Assembly: GCF_001854885.1 (NCBI RefSeq)
Contig: NZ_MDDV01000001.1
Span: 75,518 to 139,435, forward strand
Source: Ensifer sp. LCM 4579
GTDB taxonomy: Bacteria > Pseudomonadota > Alphaproteobacteria > Rhizobiales > Rhizobiaceae
Length of the DNA: 63,918 bases
Direction: 5' to 3'
Positions within the stretch are counted from its first letter, which is position 1. The number at the start of each line of letters is the position of its first letter. The translations under genes and the position numbers were made by a program. The notes under the pieces were generated by a model. That model saw nothing but the letters and a program-made list of their open reading frames with translations, did no database searches and had not been told where the DNA came from. Positions 7,729 through 18,476 of the stretch are shown here, piece after piece.

Positions 7729-8400
7729 ATGATCGTGGTGGTTGATGAAAGAGGGCTTGTAAAGGACGGCTATACGTCCCTGTTTGGACGCGAGGGCATT
7801 CCCTCGACGGGCTTCGATCCGAAGGAATTTGGCGAATGGGTGAGCACAGCTGCCGATTCCGACATCGATGCCGTCGAGGCCTTCCTGATCGGCCAGGGCG
7901 AGAGCGCGCTGGCCCTGCCGCGGGCCATTCGCGACCGCTCCGAGGCTCCCGTCATCGCGATGAGCGACACGCCGTCGCTCGAGACCACGCTGGCGCTGTT
8001 CGATTGCGGCGTCGATGATGTCGTGCGCAAGCCGGTTCATCCGAGGGAGATCCTTGCGCGCGTCGCGGCGATCCGCCGGCGCCTCAAGGCAATCGCCAAC
8101 TACACAGATATCGGGGCGATTCGCGTCTTTGCCGACGGACGCGACCCGGAGATCGACGGCGAGGTTTTCGCCTTGCCGCGCCGCGAGCGGCGCATCCTTG
8201 AATACCTCATCGCCAATCGCGGCCGCCGTGTCTCCAAGTCGCAGATATTCAATGCCATCTACGGCATTTTCGACGAGGACGTCGAGGAGAATGTCGTCGA
8301 AAGCCATATCAGCAAGCTGCGCAAGAAGCTGCGCAAGAAGCTCGGCTTCGACCCGATCGATTCCAAGCGCTTCCTTGGCTACTGCATCGACTGGAACTGA
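7729..8400 (+). CDS. rem: motility response regulator Rem (OmpR type, atypical receiver)
   Basis: A 223-residue transcription activator of motility and chemotaxis genes in exponential growth. Residues 1-115 are a receiver-like domain and 125-220 a winged-helix OmpR DNA-binding domain ([40 protein letters not shown]). The receiver keeps a lysine in VVRKPVHP (the K+1 Pro motif) but lacks the phospho-acceptor aspartate: the strand that should end in Asp reads DAVEAFLIG, with Glu50 nearby. This suggests phosphorylation-independent action. A good ribosome-binding site (CGGAGGCGG) precedes the ATG. Its position before flgE matches S. meliloti rem. Confidence 0.93.
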   Translation: MIVVVDERGLVKDGYTSLFGREGIPSTGFDPKEFGEWVSTAADSDIDAVEAFLIGQGESALALPRAIRDRSEAPVIAMSDTPSLETTLALFDCGVDDVVRKPVHPREILARVAAIRRRLKAIANYTDIGAIRVFADGRDPEIDGEVFALPRRERRILEYLIANRGRRVSKSQIFNAIYGIFDEDVEENVVESHISKLRKKLRKKLGFDPIDSKRFLGYCIDWN

Positions 8401-8486
8401 GGCCGAACTGCGGAATATCCAACCAAGACAGGTTCACGCAAGGCCTGGCTTCTAGTCTCCGGAAGAAGCAGGAAACGAGGATCGAA

Positions 8487-9701
8487 ATGAGTCTCTATGG
8501 TACCATGAGAACGGGCGTCTCAGGCATGAACGCCCAGGCCAACCGACTCAGCACGGTGGCTGAGAACATCGCAAATTCCAGCACGGTCGGCTACAAGCGT
8601 GCATCGACTGAATTTTCCTCGATGATCCTGCCATCGAGCAGCGGATCCTATAATTCCGGCGGCGTCCAGACCCAGGTGCGCTACAGCATTGCCGACCAGG
8701 GGGCGACGACCTACACGAGCTCGGCCAGCGACCTCGCAATCAGCGGCGGCGGCTTCTTCATCGTCCAGGGCGCCAATGGCCAGGAATACCTGACTCGCGC
8801 CGGAGCCTTCGTCCAGGACGACCAGGGCAATCTCGTCAATGCCGCCGGCTTCACGCTGATGGGCTACGAATACCAGGCCGGCGTCGATCCGACAGTCGTC
8901 GTCAACGGGTTCGACGGTCTGACCAAGGTCAATCTGGCCTCGGAAGGCCTGACGGCGACCGGGTCGACCGCGGGCTCGATGGGCGCGAACCTGCCCTCAG
9001 GCGCCGCGAACGGTGACGTATTCACGACCTCGCTCATCGTCTACGACAGCCAGGGCAACACGCGCATCCTGGATTTCAATTACGAGAAGCTTGCCGATAA
9101 CCAGTGGGGATTGGAGATCATCGATCGGACGTCGAGCACGTCTCTCGGGACGGCGACCCTCGATTTCGACGCCGACGGCGTGTTGACGACCTCGCCGGCG
9201 ACCTTGGCACTCAATGGTGGCGCGATCAGCCCGATCGCCGGGACTGGCGCCGTTCTCAACGATATCGACATCGACTTCTCCAAGACGACCCAGCTCGGAA
9301 CCTCCTTCACGCCGGACGGCGGCAAGATCGACGGGAACGCGCCGAGCAAGATTTCAGGCTACCAGATCGATTCGGACGGTGTCGTCTATATCAAATATGC
9401 CAATGGCGAACTCGAGCCGCGCTACCGCATCGCGCTTGCCAATGTCCAGAGTCCCGACAAGCTGGTGCCACAGTCGGGCAACGTCTACTCGCAAGGCGTG
9501 GATTCCGGCGTCATCATTACCGGGTTTGCCGGCTCCGGCAGCTTCGGCACTATTCTCTCCGGCGCATTGGAGAGCTCGAACGTCGACATCGCTGACGAGC
9601 TGACGTCGATGATCGAGTCGCAGCGCAACTACACGGCCAACTCCAAGGTCTTTCAGACCGGCTCGGAGTTGCTCGAAGTCCTTGTGAATCTGAAGCGGTA
9701 A
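8487..9701 (+). CDS. flgE: flagellar hook protein FlgE
   Basis: A 404-residue hook subunit. The N-terminal rod/hook motif (LYGTMRTGVSGMNAQANRLS, then NIANSSTVGYKRA) and the C-terminal helix (VDIADELTSMIESQRNYTAN, then SKVFQTGSELLEVLVNLKR) are typical for the FlgE/FlgG family; the middle holds the FlgE D1/D2 domain (residues about 160-290) rich in Gly, Thr and Asp. It lies 86 bp after rem and 21 bp before flgK, so flgE-flgK-flgL probably form one transcription unit. Confidence 0.96.
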   Translation: MSLYGTMRTGVSGMNAQANRLSTVAENIANSSTVGYKRASTEFSSMILPSSSGSYNSGGVQTQVRYSIADQGATTYTSSASDLAISGGGFFIVQGANGQEYLTRAGAFVQDDQGNLVNAAGFTLMGYEYQAGVDPTVVVNGFDGLTKVNLASEGLTATGSTAGSMGANLPSGAANGDVFTTSLIVYDSQGNTRILDFNYEKLADNQWGLEIIDRTSSTSLGTATLDFDADGVLTTSPATLALNGGAISPIAGTGAVLNDIDIDFSKTTQLGTSFTPDGGKIDGNAPSKISGYQIDSDGVVYIKYANGELEPRYRIALANVQSPDKLVPQSGNVYSQGVDSGVIITGFAGSGSFGTILSGALESSNVDIADELTSMIESQRNYTANSKVFQTGSELLEVLVNLKR

Positions 9702-9722
9702 TTCGAAGAAAACGGTCCCAGC

Positions 9723-11141
9723 ATGTCGTTGTCCTCCGCAATCGCGATTGCACAGTCAGCATTCAGCACCACGGCGCAGCAGACCGCCACGGTGTCGAAG
9801 AACGTCGCCAATGCGGGCAACGCGGATTATTCACGCCGCATGGCCATGCTGGGGACCACCGCGAACGGCGCTCAGATCGTCTCCATCTACCGCGCGCAGA
9901 ACGAGGCGCTCTTCAAGCAGAACCTCGCCAGTATTTCGCAATCCTCCGCGCAGAACAGCCTGCTCTCGGGGCTGGAGATATTGAAGTCCGCGCTCGGCGG
10001 CAATGACTACGAGACGGCGCCCTCGACCTATCTCTCGGCCTTTCGCAACAGTCTCCAGACCTTCGCTTCGACACCGGGCAATTCGACGCTTGCCGCCACC
10101 GTGGTGGCAGACGCAACCGACCTTGCCAATTCGATCAGCAACACGGCTGCGGCCGTCCAGGCACTGCGTCTCGACACCGACAAGGAGATCGCCGAGGAGG
10201 TCGCCAATCTGAATGCGCTGCTGGCGCAGTTCGAAACGGCGAACAATGCGGTCAAGGCCGCGACGGCGGCGGGAGCGGATACGACCGCCGCGCTCGACGA
10301 GCGCGACAAGCTCTTGAAGCAGATATCGGAACTGGTCGGCATCTCGACGGTCACCAGGGCCAACAACGACACCGTCATCTACACGACCGGCGGCACCGTT
10401 CTCTTCGAAACCCTGGCGCGGCAAGTCAGCTTCACGCCGACCTCGGCCTTTGACGCCAACACCACCGGCAACGCCATCTTCGTCGACGGCGTGCCGACTG
10501 CGGCCGGCTCAGGCGCCGATACGACCGCGCAGGGCAAACTTGCGAGCCTTCTGCAGATGCGCGACGACATCGCGCCAAGCTTTCAGTCCCAACTCGACGA
10601 GATGGCGCGCGGGCTGGTGGACCTGTTCCAGGAAGGCGGTTCTCCCGGCCTGTTCACCTGGGCGGACGGCACCGTTCCCCCCGCCGGCATGATCGAGGCA
10701 GGCATAGCGAGTTCCCTGACGGTCAATCCCCTTGCGAAGTCGAATCCTTTCCTCCTGCGTGACGGCGGCTTCAACGCCGTCATCTCCAATGTGGACGGTG
10801 CGTCGGGCTATACGGAACTGCTCGACGGCTACATCGCCGCCATGGACACCGACATGGCGTTCGACGCGGCGACGGGACTCGACGGGACGAGCTCGATCAT
10901 GGAACTCGCGGCCGCATCGATCGGCTGGTTTGAGCAAATTCGCAGCGCTGCCTCCACCGCAGACGAAAACAAGACGGCGCTTCTGGCGCGCACTGAAGAG
11001 GCGCTCGGCAAGGTGACCGGCGTCAGCATCGACGAGGAAATGTCGCTGCTCCTTGACCTTGAGCAATCCTACAAGGCATCGGCCAAGTTGCTCAGTACTG
11101 TGGACGCCATGATGGCGGCCCTTCTGGAAGCCGTGAGGTAA
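9723..11141 (+). CDS. flgK: flagellar hook-associated protein 1 (FlgK)
   Basis: A 472-residue hook-filament junction protein. The N-terminus (SLSSAIAIAQSAFSTTAQQT, VSKNVANAGNADYSRR) and the C-terminus (GVSIDEEMSLLLDLEQSYKA, SAKLLSTVDAMMAALLEAV) carry the conserved D0/D1 helices of FlgK. It is shorter than enteric FlgK (about 550 residues), as in other rhizobia. The next gene starts three bases after its stop codon, showing an operon. Confidence 0.96.
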   Translation: MSLSSAIAIAQSAFSTTAQQTATVSKNVANAGNADYSRRMAMLGTTANGAQIVSIYRAQNEALFKQNLASISQSSAQNSLLSGLEILKSALGGNDYETAPSTYLSAFRNSLQTFASTPGNSTLAATVVADATDLANSISNTAAAVQALRLDTDKEIAEEVANLNALLAQFETANNAVKAATAAGADTTAALDERDKLLKQISELVGISTVTRANNDTVIYTTGGTVLFETLARQVSFTPTSAFDANTTGNAIFVDGVPTAAGSGADTTAQGKLASLLQMRDDIAPSFQSQLDEMARGLVDLFQEGGSPGLFTWADGTVPPAGMIEAGIASSLTVNPLAKSNPFLLRDGGFNAVISNVDGASGYTELLDGYIAAMDTDMAFDAATGLDGTSSIMELAAASIGWFEQIRSAASTADENKTALLARTEEALGKVTGVSIDEEMSLLLDLEQSYKASAKLLSTVDAMMAALLEAVR

Positions 11142-11143
11142 TC

Positions 11144-12196
11144 ATGAAGACATCCTTCGTTTCTAATCTGGCAGTGCAGAATGCCATGCGCCTGACCATT
11201 CAGCAGGGTCAGGCGGAACTTCTGAAGCTCGAGACGGAAGTCTCCACGGGTCGGCTTGCGGATGTAGGCGTCGCGCTTGGCTCCTCCACCGAACGCTCGG
11301 TCAGTCTGCGGCGGGAACTGACGCGACTCGAAACCCTGACTGACACGAACGCAATCGTCACCCAGAGGCTTGCTGCCTCGCAGCAATCGCTCTCGCTGAT
11401 GGCGGAAGCCGCCGAGCAGGTGCGCAACACGCTCGTCACCTTCAAGGGCAATGACTCGGCGGACCAACTGTCGGTTCAGAACAGCGAGATCGTGAGCGCC
11501 ATGTCGATGTTCACGGCGGCCGCGAACACGTCCTTCAACGGCGAATTTCTCTTTGCGGGCATCAATACCGACGTGATGCCCTTCCAGGACTACATTGCCG
11601 CCGGCTCGGCGGCGAAGGCGACCTTCGACACCGAACTTGCGGCCTATATGACGGCGAACGGCATCGCTTCAATGGGCGACTTCACCAAGGCGCAGATGGA
11701 AGATTTCATCACCAACACGCTGGCCCCGCTCTACGACGACGACGCCCAGTGGGCTGCCGACTGGTCTCAAGCATCGAGCCAGAACATGGCGAGCCGCATC
11801 AGTGCGGGTGAGGTGATCCAAAGCTCGACCAACGCGACGACGGACGGCTTCCGTAAGTTCGCCCTTGCCAGCGTGATCGCCGCTGAACTCATGGACGCAG
11901 ATATAGGGTCCGAAGTGCGCACCTATCTCGGCGAAGCGGCGATCGGCTACGTCGCGGAGGCGATCACCGCCATCACCGCCCAACGCAGCACGCTCGGCAT
12001 CTCCGAAGCGCGTGTGAAGAAGGCCAACACCTCGCTCGAGGTCCAGATCAATCTGATCAACACGCACATTACCGATCTCGAGGGTATCGACGCCTATGCG
12101 GCCTCGACCCGGATGAACACTTTGCTAACGCAGATGGAGACATCCTACACGCTGACGGCGCGGATCCAGCAGTTGAATTTGATGAACTTCCTCTGA
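11144..12196 (+). CDS. flgL: flagellar hook-associated protein 3 (FlgL)
   Basis: A 350-residue junction protein of the flagellin/FlgL superfamily, connecting FlgK to the first filament subunit. The N-terminal helix (SNLAVQNAMRLTIQQGQAEL, then ETEVSTGRLADVGVALGSST) and the C-terminal helix (YAASTRMNTLLTQMETSYTL, TARIQQLNLMNFL) are the expected packing helices. It follows flgK almost without a gap and precedes flaF by 37 bases. Confidence 0.95.
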   Translation: MKTSFVSNLAVQNAMRLTIQQGQAELLKLETEVSTGRLADVGVALGSSTERSVSLRRELTRLETLTDTNAIVTQRLAASQQSLSLMAEAAEQVRNTLVTFKGNDSADQLSVQNSEIVSAMSMFTAAANTSFNGEFLFAGINTDVMPFQDYIAAGSAAKATFDTELAAYMTANGIASMGDFTKAQMEDFITNTLAPLYDDDAQWAADWSQASSQNMASRISAGEVIQSSTNATTDGFRKFALASVIAAELMDADIGSEVRTYLGEAAIGYVAEAITAITAQRSTLGISEARVKKANTSLEVQINLINTHITDLEGIDAYAASTRMNTLLTQMETSYTLTARIQQLNLMNFL

Positions 12197-12233
12197 TGAC
12201 TAGAGGACAAGGACAAGCATGAAGGATGTCTGA

Positions 12234-13449
<1,216 letters not shown>

Positions 13450-13609
13450 TATATGCGGCGGCGGGGCGTCGCCGCTGTGGGAACAGGGTCGAGCCGCTTG
13501 ACGCGAATCGACGGTGCTGTGATCCTCTTTCAATCAGCACTCAACGGCGCCACCTGATCGGAAGCGCAAGTCGCAACATCTCGAAACGGCTCCTGGCAGG
13601 ACCATCCGA

Positions 13610-13876
13610 ATGAACGAAGCAGACGCCCTCGACATCGTGCAGGCCGCAATCTGGACCGTGATCGTCGCCTCGGGGCCCGCCGTCCTGGCCGCCATGGTGG
13701 TCGGCGTCGTCATCGCCTTCATACAGGCCCTGACCCAGGTTCAGGAAATGACGCTGACCTTCGTCCCGAAAATCCTGGCGGTGATGGCGACGGCGGCGCT
13801 CTCGGCGCCCTTCGTCGGCGCGCAGATATCCATCTTCACCGACCTCATCTTCTCGCGGATCCAATCCGGGTTCTGA
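13610..13876 (+). CDS. fliQ: flagellar export gate protein FliQ
   Basis: An 88-residue inner-membrane component of the flagellar type III export gate (FliPQR). It has two membrane helices (residues about 18-40 and 52-76) and the FliQ signatures ALDIVQAAIWTVIVASGPAV and GVVIAFIQALTQVQEMTLTF. Length is as expected. It precedes flhA by about 120 bp. Confidence 0.96.
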   Translation: MNEADALDIVQAAIWTVIVASGPAVLAAMVVGVVIAFIQALTQVQEMTLTFVPKILAVMATAALSAPFVGAQISIFTDLIFSRIQSGF

Positions 13877-13996
13877 TCGGTCGGGGATTCCTTCTCGATA
13901 CCACCCTCGCGCAAGCTTGGGCCTTTAGGTCTTCCGTCATAGTTTGGGGCAGCTTGCGTGATGGCTGCCCGCCTCTCATGAAGAGACGGAAGAGAC

Positions 13997-16084
13997 ATGG
14001 CACAACAGGCGACGCTGACCATCCCGAAACTCGCACCGAAGAGCCGGGATATCGGCTTCGCGCTCGGGATCGTCATGATCCTGTCGATTCTGTTCCTGCC
14101 CATCCCGCCGTTCCTGATCGATCTGGGCCTCGCCTTTTCCATTGCCTTCTCGGTGCTGATCCTGATGGTTGCGCTGTGGATCCAGCGGCCGCTCGAATTC
14201 TCCTCCTTCCCGACGATCCTGCTGATCTCGACCATGACGCGCCTGTCGCTGAACATCGCGACCACGCGCGTCATTCTTTCGCACGGGCATGAAGGCCATG
14301 GTGCCGCCGGCGGCGTCATCTCCGGCTTCGCCAGCCTCGTCATGTCCGGCGATTTCGTGATCGGCCTGATCGTCTTCCTCATCCTGGTCACCGTCAATTT
14401 CATCGTCATCACCAAGGGCGCTACACGTATCGCGGAAGTGGGCGCGCGCTTCACGCTCGATGCGATCCCCGGCAAGCAGATGTCGATCGACGCCGATCTT
14501 TCCGCCGGCCTCATCGACGAAAAGGCGGCGCAGCACCGCCGGCGGGAACTGGAAGAGGAAAGCTCCTTCTACGGTGCGATGGACGGTGCCTCGAAATTCG
14601 TGCGCGGCGATGCGATCGCCGGCCTGATCATAACGGCGATCAACATCTTCGGCGGCATCGTCATCGGCTATCTTCGCCACGACATGCCCATCAGCCAGGC
14701 GGCCGATGTTTTCGTCAAGCTTTCCGTCGGCGACGGTCTCGTCTCGCAGATCCCGGCGCTGATCGTTTCGCTTGCCGCGGGCCTGCTCGTCTCGCGCGGC
14801 GGTACGGCCGGTTCGACGGACCAGGCGGTCGTCGGCCAACTCAGCGGCTATCCGCGCGCGCTGACGGTCGCGGCAGGCCTCGTCATTTTGCTTTCGGTCA
14901 TGCCGGGTTTGCCATTCCTGCCCTTTGCCGTGCTCGGCGGCGGCATGGCCTTCCTCGGCTGGTTCATCCCCAGGCAGATCGAGGCGCTCAATGCCGAAAA
15001 GCGCGCCCAGGAAGCCGCGAAGGTGCAGGAGAGCAAGGAGGCGGACAAGGAATCCGTCAAGTCTGTACTGAAGACTGCGGAAGTCGAGCTGCTGCTCGGC
15101 AAGCAGGTCTCGACGAGATTGCTCGGCGCGCATCAGGAACTTGCCTTCCGTGTCGGCAAGATGCGCCGAAAATTCGCCCTTCAATACGGGCTCGTCGTTC
15201 CGGAGATCAAGGTCTCCGACGACATCACCATACCGGACAAGGCCTATCACATCCGCATTCACGGCACGACCATCGCGTCAAATACGGTGCGCGTCGGCGA
15301 AGTGCTGGTGGTGACCGGCGCCGGCCGCCGTCCGAGCGTGCCGGGGGACGAGATCCGCGAACCTGCCTTCGGCATGCCGGCCCTCTCTATCCTCGAGACC
15401 TTTACGGAGGACCTGAAGCGCGAGGGCTTCCACCCGATCGACAATGTTTCGGTGGTACTCACGCATTTGAGCGAGGTGATCCGCAACAACCTGCCGCAAC
15501 TGCTGTCCTACAAGGACGTCAAGGTGCTGATCGAGCGGCTGGATCCCGAATACCGCAAGCTCGCGGACGAGATCTGCACCTCGCACATGTCCTATTCCGG
15601 CCTGCAGGCGGTGTTGAAATTACTGCTCGCGGAGCGGGTGTCGATCCGAAATCTTCACTTGATCCTGGAAGCCGTGGCGGAACTGGCCCCGCATGTCCGC
15701 AAGACCGAGCAGATCGTCGAGCACGTGCGCGTGCGCATGTCGCAGCAGCTCTGCGGGGACCTTGCCGACAACGGCGTGCTGCGCGTCCTGAGGCTCGGCA
15801 ACAAATGGGACATGGTGTTTCATCAGGCGTTGAAACGCGACGCCAAGGGCGAGATCGTCGAGTTCGACATCGACCCTCGGCATCTCGAGGAGTTCAGCGA
15901 ACAGGCGACGAAAGTTATCCGTGAACATCTCGATCGCGGCATGCCCTTCGTACTGGTAAGCTCGCCCGAATCCCGTTCTTATGTGCGCATGATCATCGAA
16001 CGACTCTTCGCCACATTGCCGGTCCTCTCCCATGTCGAACTGGCCAAGGGGCTCGAGATCAAGATCATCGGCTCGATTTCATGA
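13997..16084 (+). CDS. flhA: flagellar export gate protein FlhA
   Basis: A 695-residue export-gate protein of the FHIPEP family. The N-terminal half (about residues 15-330) has eight membrane helices with the conserved [20 protein letters not shown] and the [20 protein letters not shown] loop; the C-terminal half (about 350-695) is the cytoplasmic ring domain that receives chaperone-substrate complexes. Length agrees with the family. It overlaps fliR by four bases (ATGA). Confidence 0.97.
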   Translation: MAQQATLTIPKLAPKSRDIGFALGIVMILSILFLPIPPFLIDLGLAFSIAFSVLILMVALWIQRPLEFSSFPTILLISTMTRLSLNIATTRVILSHGHEGHGAAGGVISGFASLVMSGDFVIGLIVFLILVTVNFIVITKGATRIAEVGARFTLDAIPGKQMSIDADLSAGLIDEKAAQHRRRELEEESSFYGAMDGASKFVRGDAIAGLIITAINIFGGIVIGYLRHDMPISQAADVFVKLSVGDGLVSQIPALIVSLAAGLLVSRGGTAGSTDQAVVGQLSGYPRALTVAAGLVILLSVMPGLPFLPFAVLGGGMAFLGWFIPRQIEALNAEKRAQEAAKVQESKEADKESVKSVLKTAEVELLLGKQVSTRLLGAHQELAFRVGKMRRKFALQYGLVVPEIKVSDDITIPDKAYHIRIHGTTIASNTVRVGEVLVVTGAGRRPSVPGDEIREPAFGMPALSILETFTEDLKREGFHPIDNVSVVLTHLSEVIRNNLPQLLSYKDVKVLIERLDPEYRKLADEICTSHMSYSGLQAVLKLLLAERVSIRNLHLILEAVAELAPHVRKTEQIVEHVRVRMSQQLCGDLADNGVLRVLRLGNKWDMVFHQALKRDAKGEIVEFDIDPRHLEEFSEQATKVIREHLDRGMPFVLVSSPESRSYVRMIIERLFATLPVLSHVELAKGLEIKIIGSIS

Positions 16085-16833
16085 TAACCGATCCCGAGGG
16101 CACGGTTCTGGCGCTGTTTGCCGCCTTCTGCCGCATCGGCGGCTGCGTCATGATCATGCCGGGATTTTCCACCGCCCGCGTTCCCCTGCAGATCCGGCTG
16201 TTCATTGCCGTCGCGCTGTCCATGGCCATCCTGCCGATCATGTGGACGGATATCTATCCGCAGGTGACGGGGAAGGGGCACACCTATCTCTATCTCGTCG
16301 CGAGCGAGACCCTCGTCGGAGCAATCATCGGGCTCGTCGCGCGCTATTACGTTCTCGGACTGCAATTTGCAGGAACCGCGCTGACGATGCTGATCGGCTT
16401 CAGCCCGCCACCGTCGAACGACGTTCTGGAGGATACGGTAGAGAACCAACTGACCAGCATGATCAGCTTTGCGGGACTCATGCTTCTCTTCATGCTGGAT
16501 TTCCACCACGTGATCTTCGAGGCGATCGCACAGTCCTATCGGGCAATGCCGATCGGCGCGGGGTTCGATCCGCAGGGCATGCTGATCACCCTTGCGAATT
16601 CGCTGGAGCAGACCTTCCTCATCATGTTGCGCCTCGCGAGCCCGTTTGTGATCTATGGCCTGCTTTTCAACGTCGCCATCGGCATGGTGAACAAGTTGGC
16701 GCCGCAGATTCCGATCTATTTCATCTCGCAGCCTTATCTCATAATGGGCGGTCTGTTCCTGCTTTACCTCGGCATCGCTGCCATGCTGCACCTTTTCGCG
16801 GACGGCTTCTCGCTGGTGATGCAGGGCGGTTGA
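16081..16833 (+). CDS. fliR: flagellar export gate protein FliR
   Basis: A 250-residue integral membrane protein of the FliPQR gate with about six hydrophobic helices and typical FliR segments ([39 protein letters not shown], ... [19 protein letters not shown]). The start codon overlaps the flhA stop codon. Immediately behind its stop an ATG opens a very short reading frame leading into the FliJ-like gene. Confidence 0.96.
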   Translation: MITDPEGTVLALFAAFCRIGGCVMIMPGFSTARVPLQIRLFIAVALSMAILPIMWTDIYPQVTGKGHTYLYLVASETLVGAIIGLVARYYVLGLQFAGTALTMLIGFSPPPSNDVLEDTVENQLTSMISFAGLMLLFMLDFHHVIFEAIAQSYRAMPIGAGFDPQGMLITLANSLEQTFLIMLRLASPFVIYGLLFNVAIGMVNKLAPQIPIYFISQPYLIMGGLFLLYLGIAAMLHLFADGFSLVMQGG

Positions 16834-16893
16834 ATGGATTGGTTGCTGGTTCCTGCATCCCGCTCCCGCATGAGGACCGAAGTCTGGCCATGA
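16834..16893 (+). CDS. possible 19-residue leader ORF between fliR and FliJ-like gene
   Basis: An ATG directly after the fliR stop opens a 20-codon frame (MDWLLVPASRSRMRTEVWP) whose TGA overlaps the ATG of the next gene in ATGA. There is no separate strong ribosome-binding site, so if translated at all it would serve to carry ribosomes from fliR to the next gene. It may be chance. Confidence 0.25.
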   Translation: MDWLLVPASRSRMRTEVWP

Positions 16894-17303
16894 AGACGCG
16901 ATCGGAAAAGCTGAAACGACTCGTCGCCGTGCAGCGGCATCTGGAACGCATGGCCGAGACCGAGCTTGCCGAGACCGCTCTCCAGCGCCAGGAACTGGCC
17001 GGGACGATCGACGTGGTCGTCGATGCCATGGGCTCCGGTCATCCCATGCACCGCATGTTTTCCGGCCACTACGCCTCGCATCTCGGGCGGCTGGTCCAGA
17101 AGGACCAGATGCTGCTCGGCATCCAGCAGGTGCACGAGGCGCGTATGCTCAAGGAGCGCGCGAAGGGCGACCGGCTCGAAGAGAGCATGAAGGATGCACG
17201 CCTGGCGGAGGAGCGCGAGGCGGCGGACAATCAGATCCTCGACCTGATCGACCAGCAGGTCGCGGGTCAGGCACCAGTTTCCGGTAAGGTTGACCGGCGA
17301 TAG
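16890..17303 (+). CDS. FliJ-like flagellar protein (coiled coil)
   Basis: A 137-residue, highly charged, almost entirely helical protein without membrane segment. Residues 1-55 and 75-125 are predicted coiled coils (RSEKLKRLVAVQRHLERMAE; HEARMLKERAKGDRLEESMK). Length, charge pattern and position behind the export-gate genes suggest FliJ, the general chaperone/stalk of the export ATPase, whose sequence is poorly conserved. The function is inferred from these properties only. The gene is tied to the reading frames before it by an ATGA overlap. Confidence 0.6.
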   Translation: MKTRSEKLKRLVAVQRHLERMAETELAETALQRQELAGTIDVVVDAMGSGHPMHRMFSGHYASHLGRLVQKDQMLLGIQQVHEARMLKERAKGDRLEESMKDARLAEEREAADNQILDLIDQQVAGQAPVSGKVDRR

Positions 17304-17405
17304 TGGGTCAAGCCGGACCTCCCGCCGAAAGCGGGCTGCCGGTTCGAAACACGGGATCGGGTTGCCGGTGAACGCTTGCGGCAGCCGTTTTCGAGAGGAT
17401 CTGAC

Positions 17406-17957
17406 ATGGCAATTTCCCCGCCCAGCGACCTGGTGATGGATGTCGTCCGCGCAGCCGATCCGGCGGAAGTCCAGGAGGCGCAAGCGCGGCTGAAGGCCAA
17501 TCGCGCCGCCTTCCAGGCGAACAGCCTCGCGGAAAGCGGCAATGGCTTTGCCGCTGCCGTTTCCGTGCTGAACGGATCGGAGGGATCGACCGGCCTCGGC
17601 GACATCGCCAACCGGAGCGAAGCGAAGAAGGTTCCTGAGACCTATCGCAAATTCGAGGCGATGGTGTTGCAGAATTTCGTGAAATCGATGCTGCCGAACG
17701 ACAGCGAGAATGTCTTCGGCAAGGGCACCTCCGGTGACATCTGGAAGAGCATGATGGCGGAGCAGATCGGCGACGTTCTCTCCAAAGGCGGCGGGATCGG
17801 CATCGCTAAGGGGCTGGCCGGAAATGATACTGTAGAACGCGTGAATGGGGAACTCGACGGCAACAGTCGAAACCTCGCCGCCGGCATGGTTCAGGAATAC
17901 GAGCGCAAGGCGCTCTCGGCCTATCTGACGAGCGACGAAAAAGAGAAGAACGCCTGA
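17406..17957 (+). CDS. rod-binding protein, FlgJ N-terminal domain only
   Basis: A 183-residue protein with the FlgJ rod-scaffold domain at about residues 75-135 (YRKFEAMVLQNFVKSMLPND, then WKSMMAEQIGDVLSKGGGIG). The muramidase half of enteric FlgJ is absent; a separate transglycosylase lies at 6892. The chosen ATG follows AGAGGATCTGAC, an acceptable ribosome-binding site; an ATG 30 bases upstream is less well placed. It should cap the growing rod in the periplasm. Downstream 150 bp (17958-18107) hold no evident gene. Confidence 0.85.
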   Translation: MAISPPSDLVMDVVRAADPAEVQEAQARLKANRAAFQANSLAESGNGFAAAVSVLNGSEGSTGLGDIANRSEAKKVPETYRKFEAMVLQNFVKSMLPNDSENVFGKGTSGDIWKSMMAEQIGDVLSKGGGIGIAKGLAGNDTVERVNGELDGNSRNLAAGMVQEYERKALSAYLTSDEKEKNA

Positions 17958-18107
17958 TGCCTGCCGCCCGGATCCGATGCGGTACCGGGCATCGGCAGCC
18001 ATCAAATCAAAGACGCAAGGCGCATCGCACCGAAATTGGGTGCGACGCCGCCTGGAGCGGCTCGAGGTCCTCGGGTCCACCTGCCGATATCGCTTGGGAG
18101 CTGAAAT

Positions 18108-18476
18108 ATGGAAGCTGTGGCATCCAATGACCTGCGCATTCAAAACGTCCTCGGTCGCCTGGAGATGATCATCGACAACGAGAACAGCCGGATCGGCATC
18201 GATCCGAACTTCGATATGAAGACGTCGAACGCCCATAAGAGCCGCTGCCTGTATGAATTGACGATGCTGCATCGTGACGCTGCGCCCAGCGAGATCTCGC
18301 CGGCTTTCGCCTCGCAGACGCGCCACTTGCGGCAGAAGCTGCACCTCAACGCGCAAAAGGTTGAAGCGCATCTGGAGGCCGTTCGCTCCGTCGTCGACCT
18401 TCTCAAGACCGCCGCCCAGGATGCCGATGCGGACGGCATCTATACCGAAGCGCAATTCCGTTACAGCGACTTCTGA
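18108..18476 (+). CDS. FlgN-like flagellar chaperone candidate
   Basis: A 122-residue helical protein without signal peptide (LRIQNVLGRLEMIIDNENSR; HLRQKLHLNAQKVEAHLEAV). FlgN, the export chaperone of FlgK and FlgL, is a small helical protein usually encoded directly after flgJ or flgM, with conserved pattern of a leucine-rich first helix and an asparagine/leucine-rich last helix. Size and position fit, sequence support is weak. The next gene begins at its stop codon, so both are co-translated. Confidence 0.5.
   Translation: MEAVASNDLRIQNVLGRLEMIIDNENSRIGIDPNFDMKTSNAHKSRCLYELTMLHRDAAPSEISPAFASQTRHLRQKLHLNAQKVEAHLEAVRSVVDLLKTAAQDADADGIYTEAQFRYSDF

Noticed and set aside
16032..16889. In-frame extension of the FliJ-like gene back into fliR
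   Set aside because: It overlaps fliR completely in another frame and gives an Arg/His-rich sequence; the ATG at 16890 is in a typical ATGA overlap.
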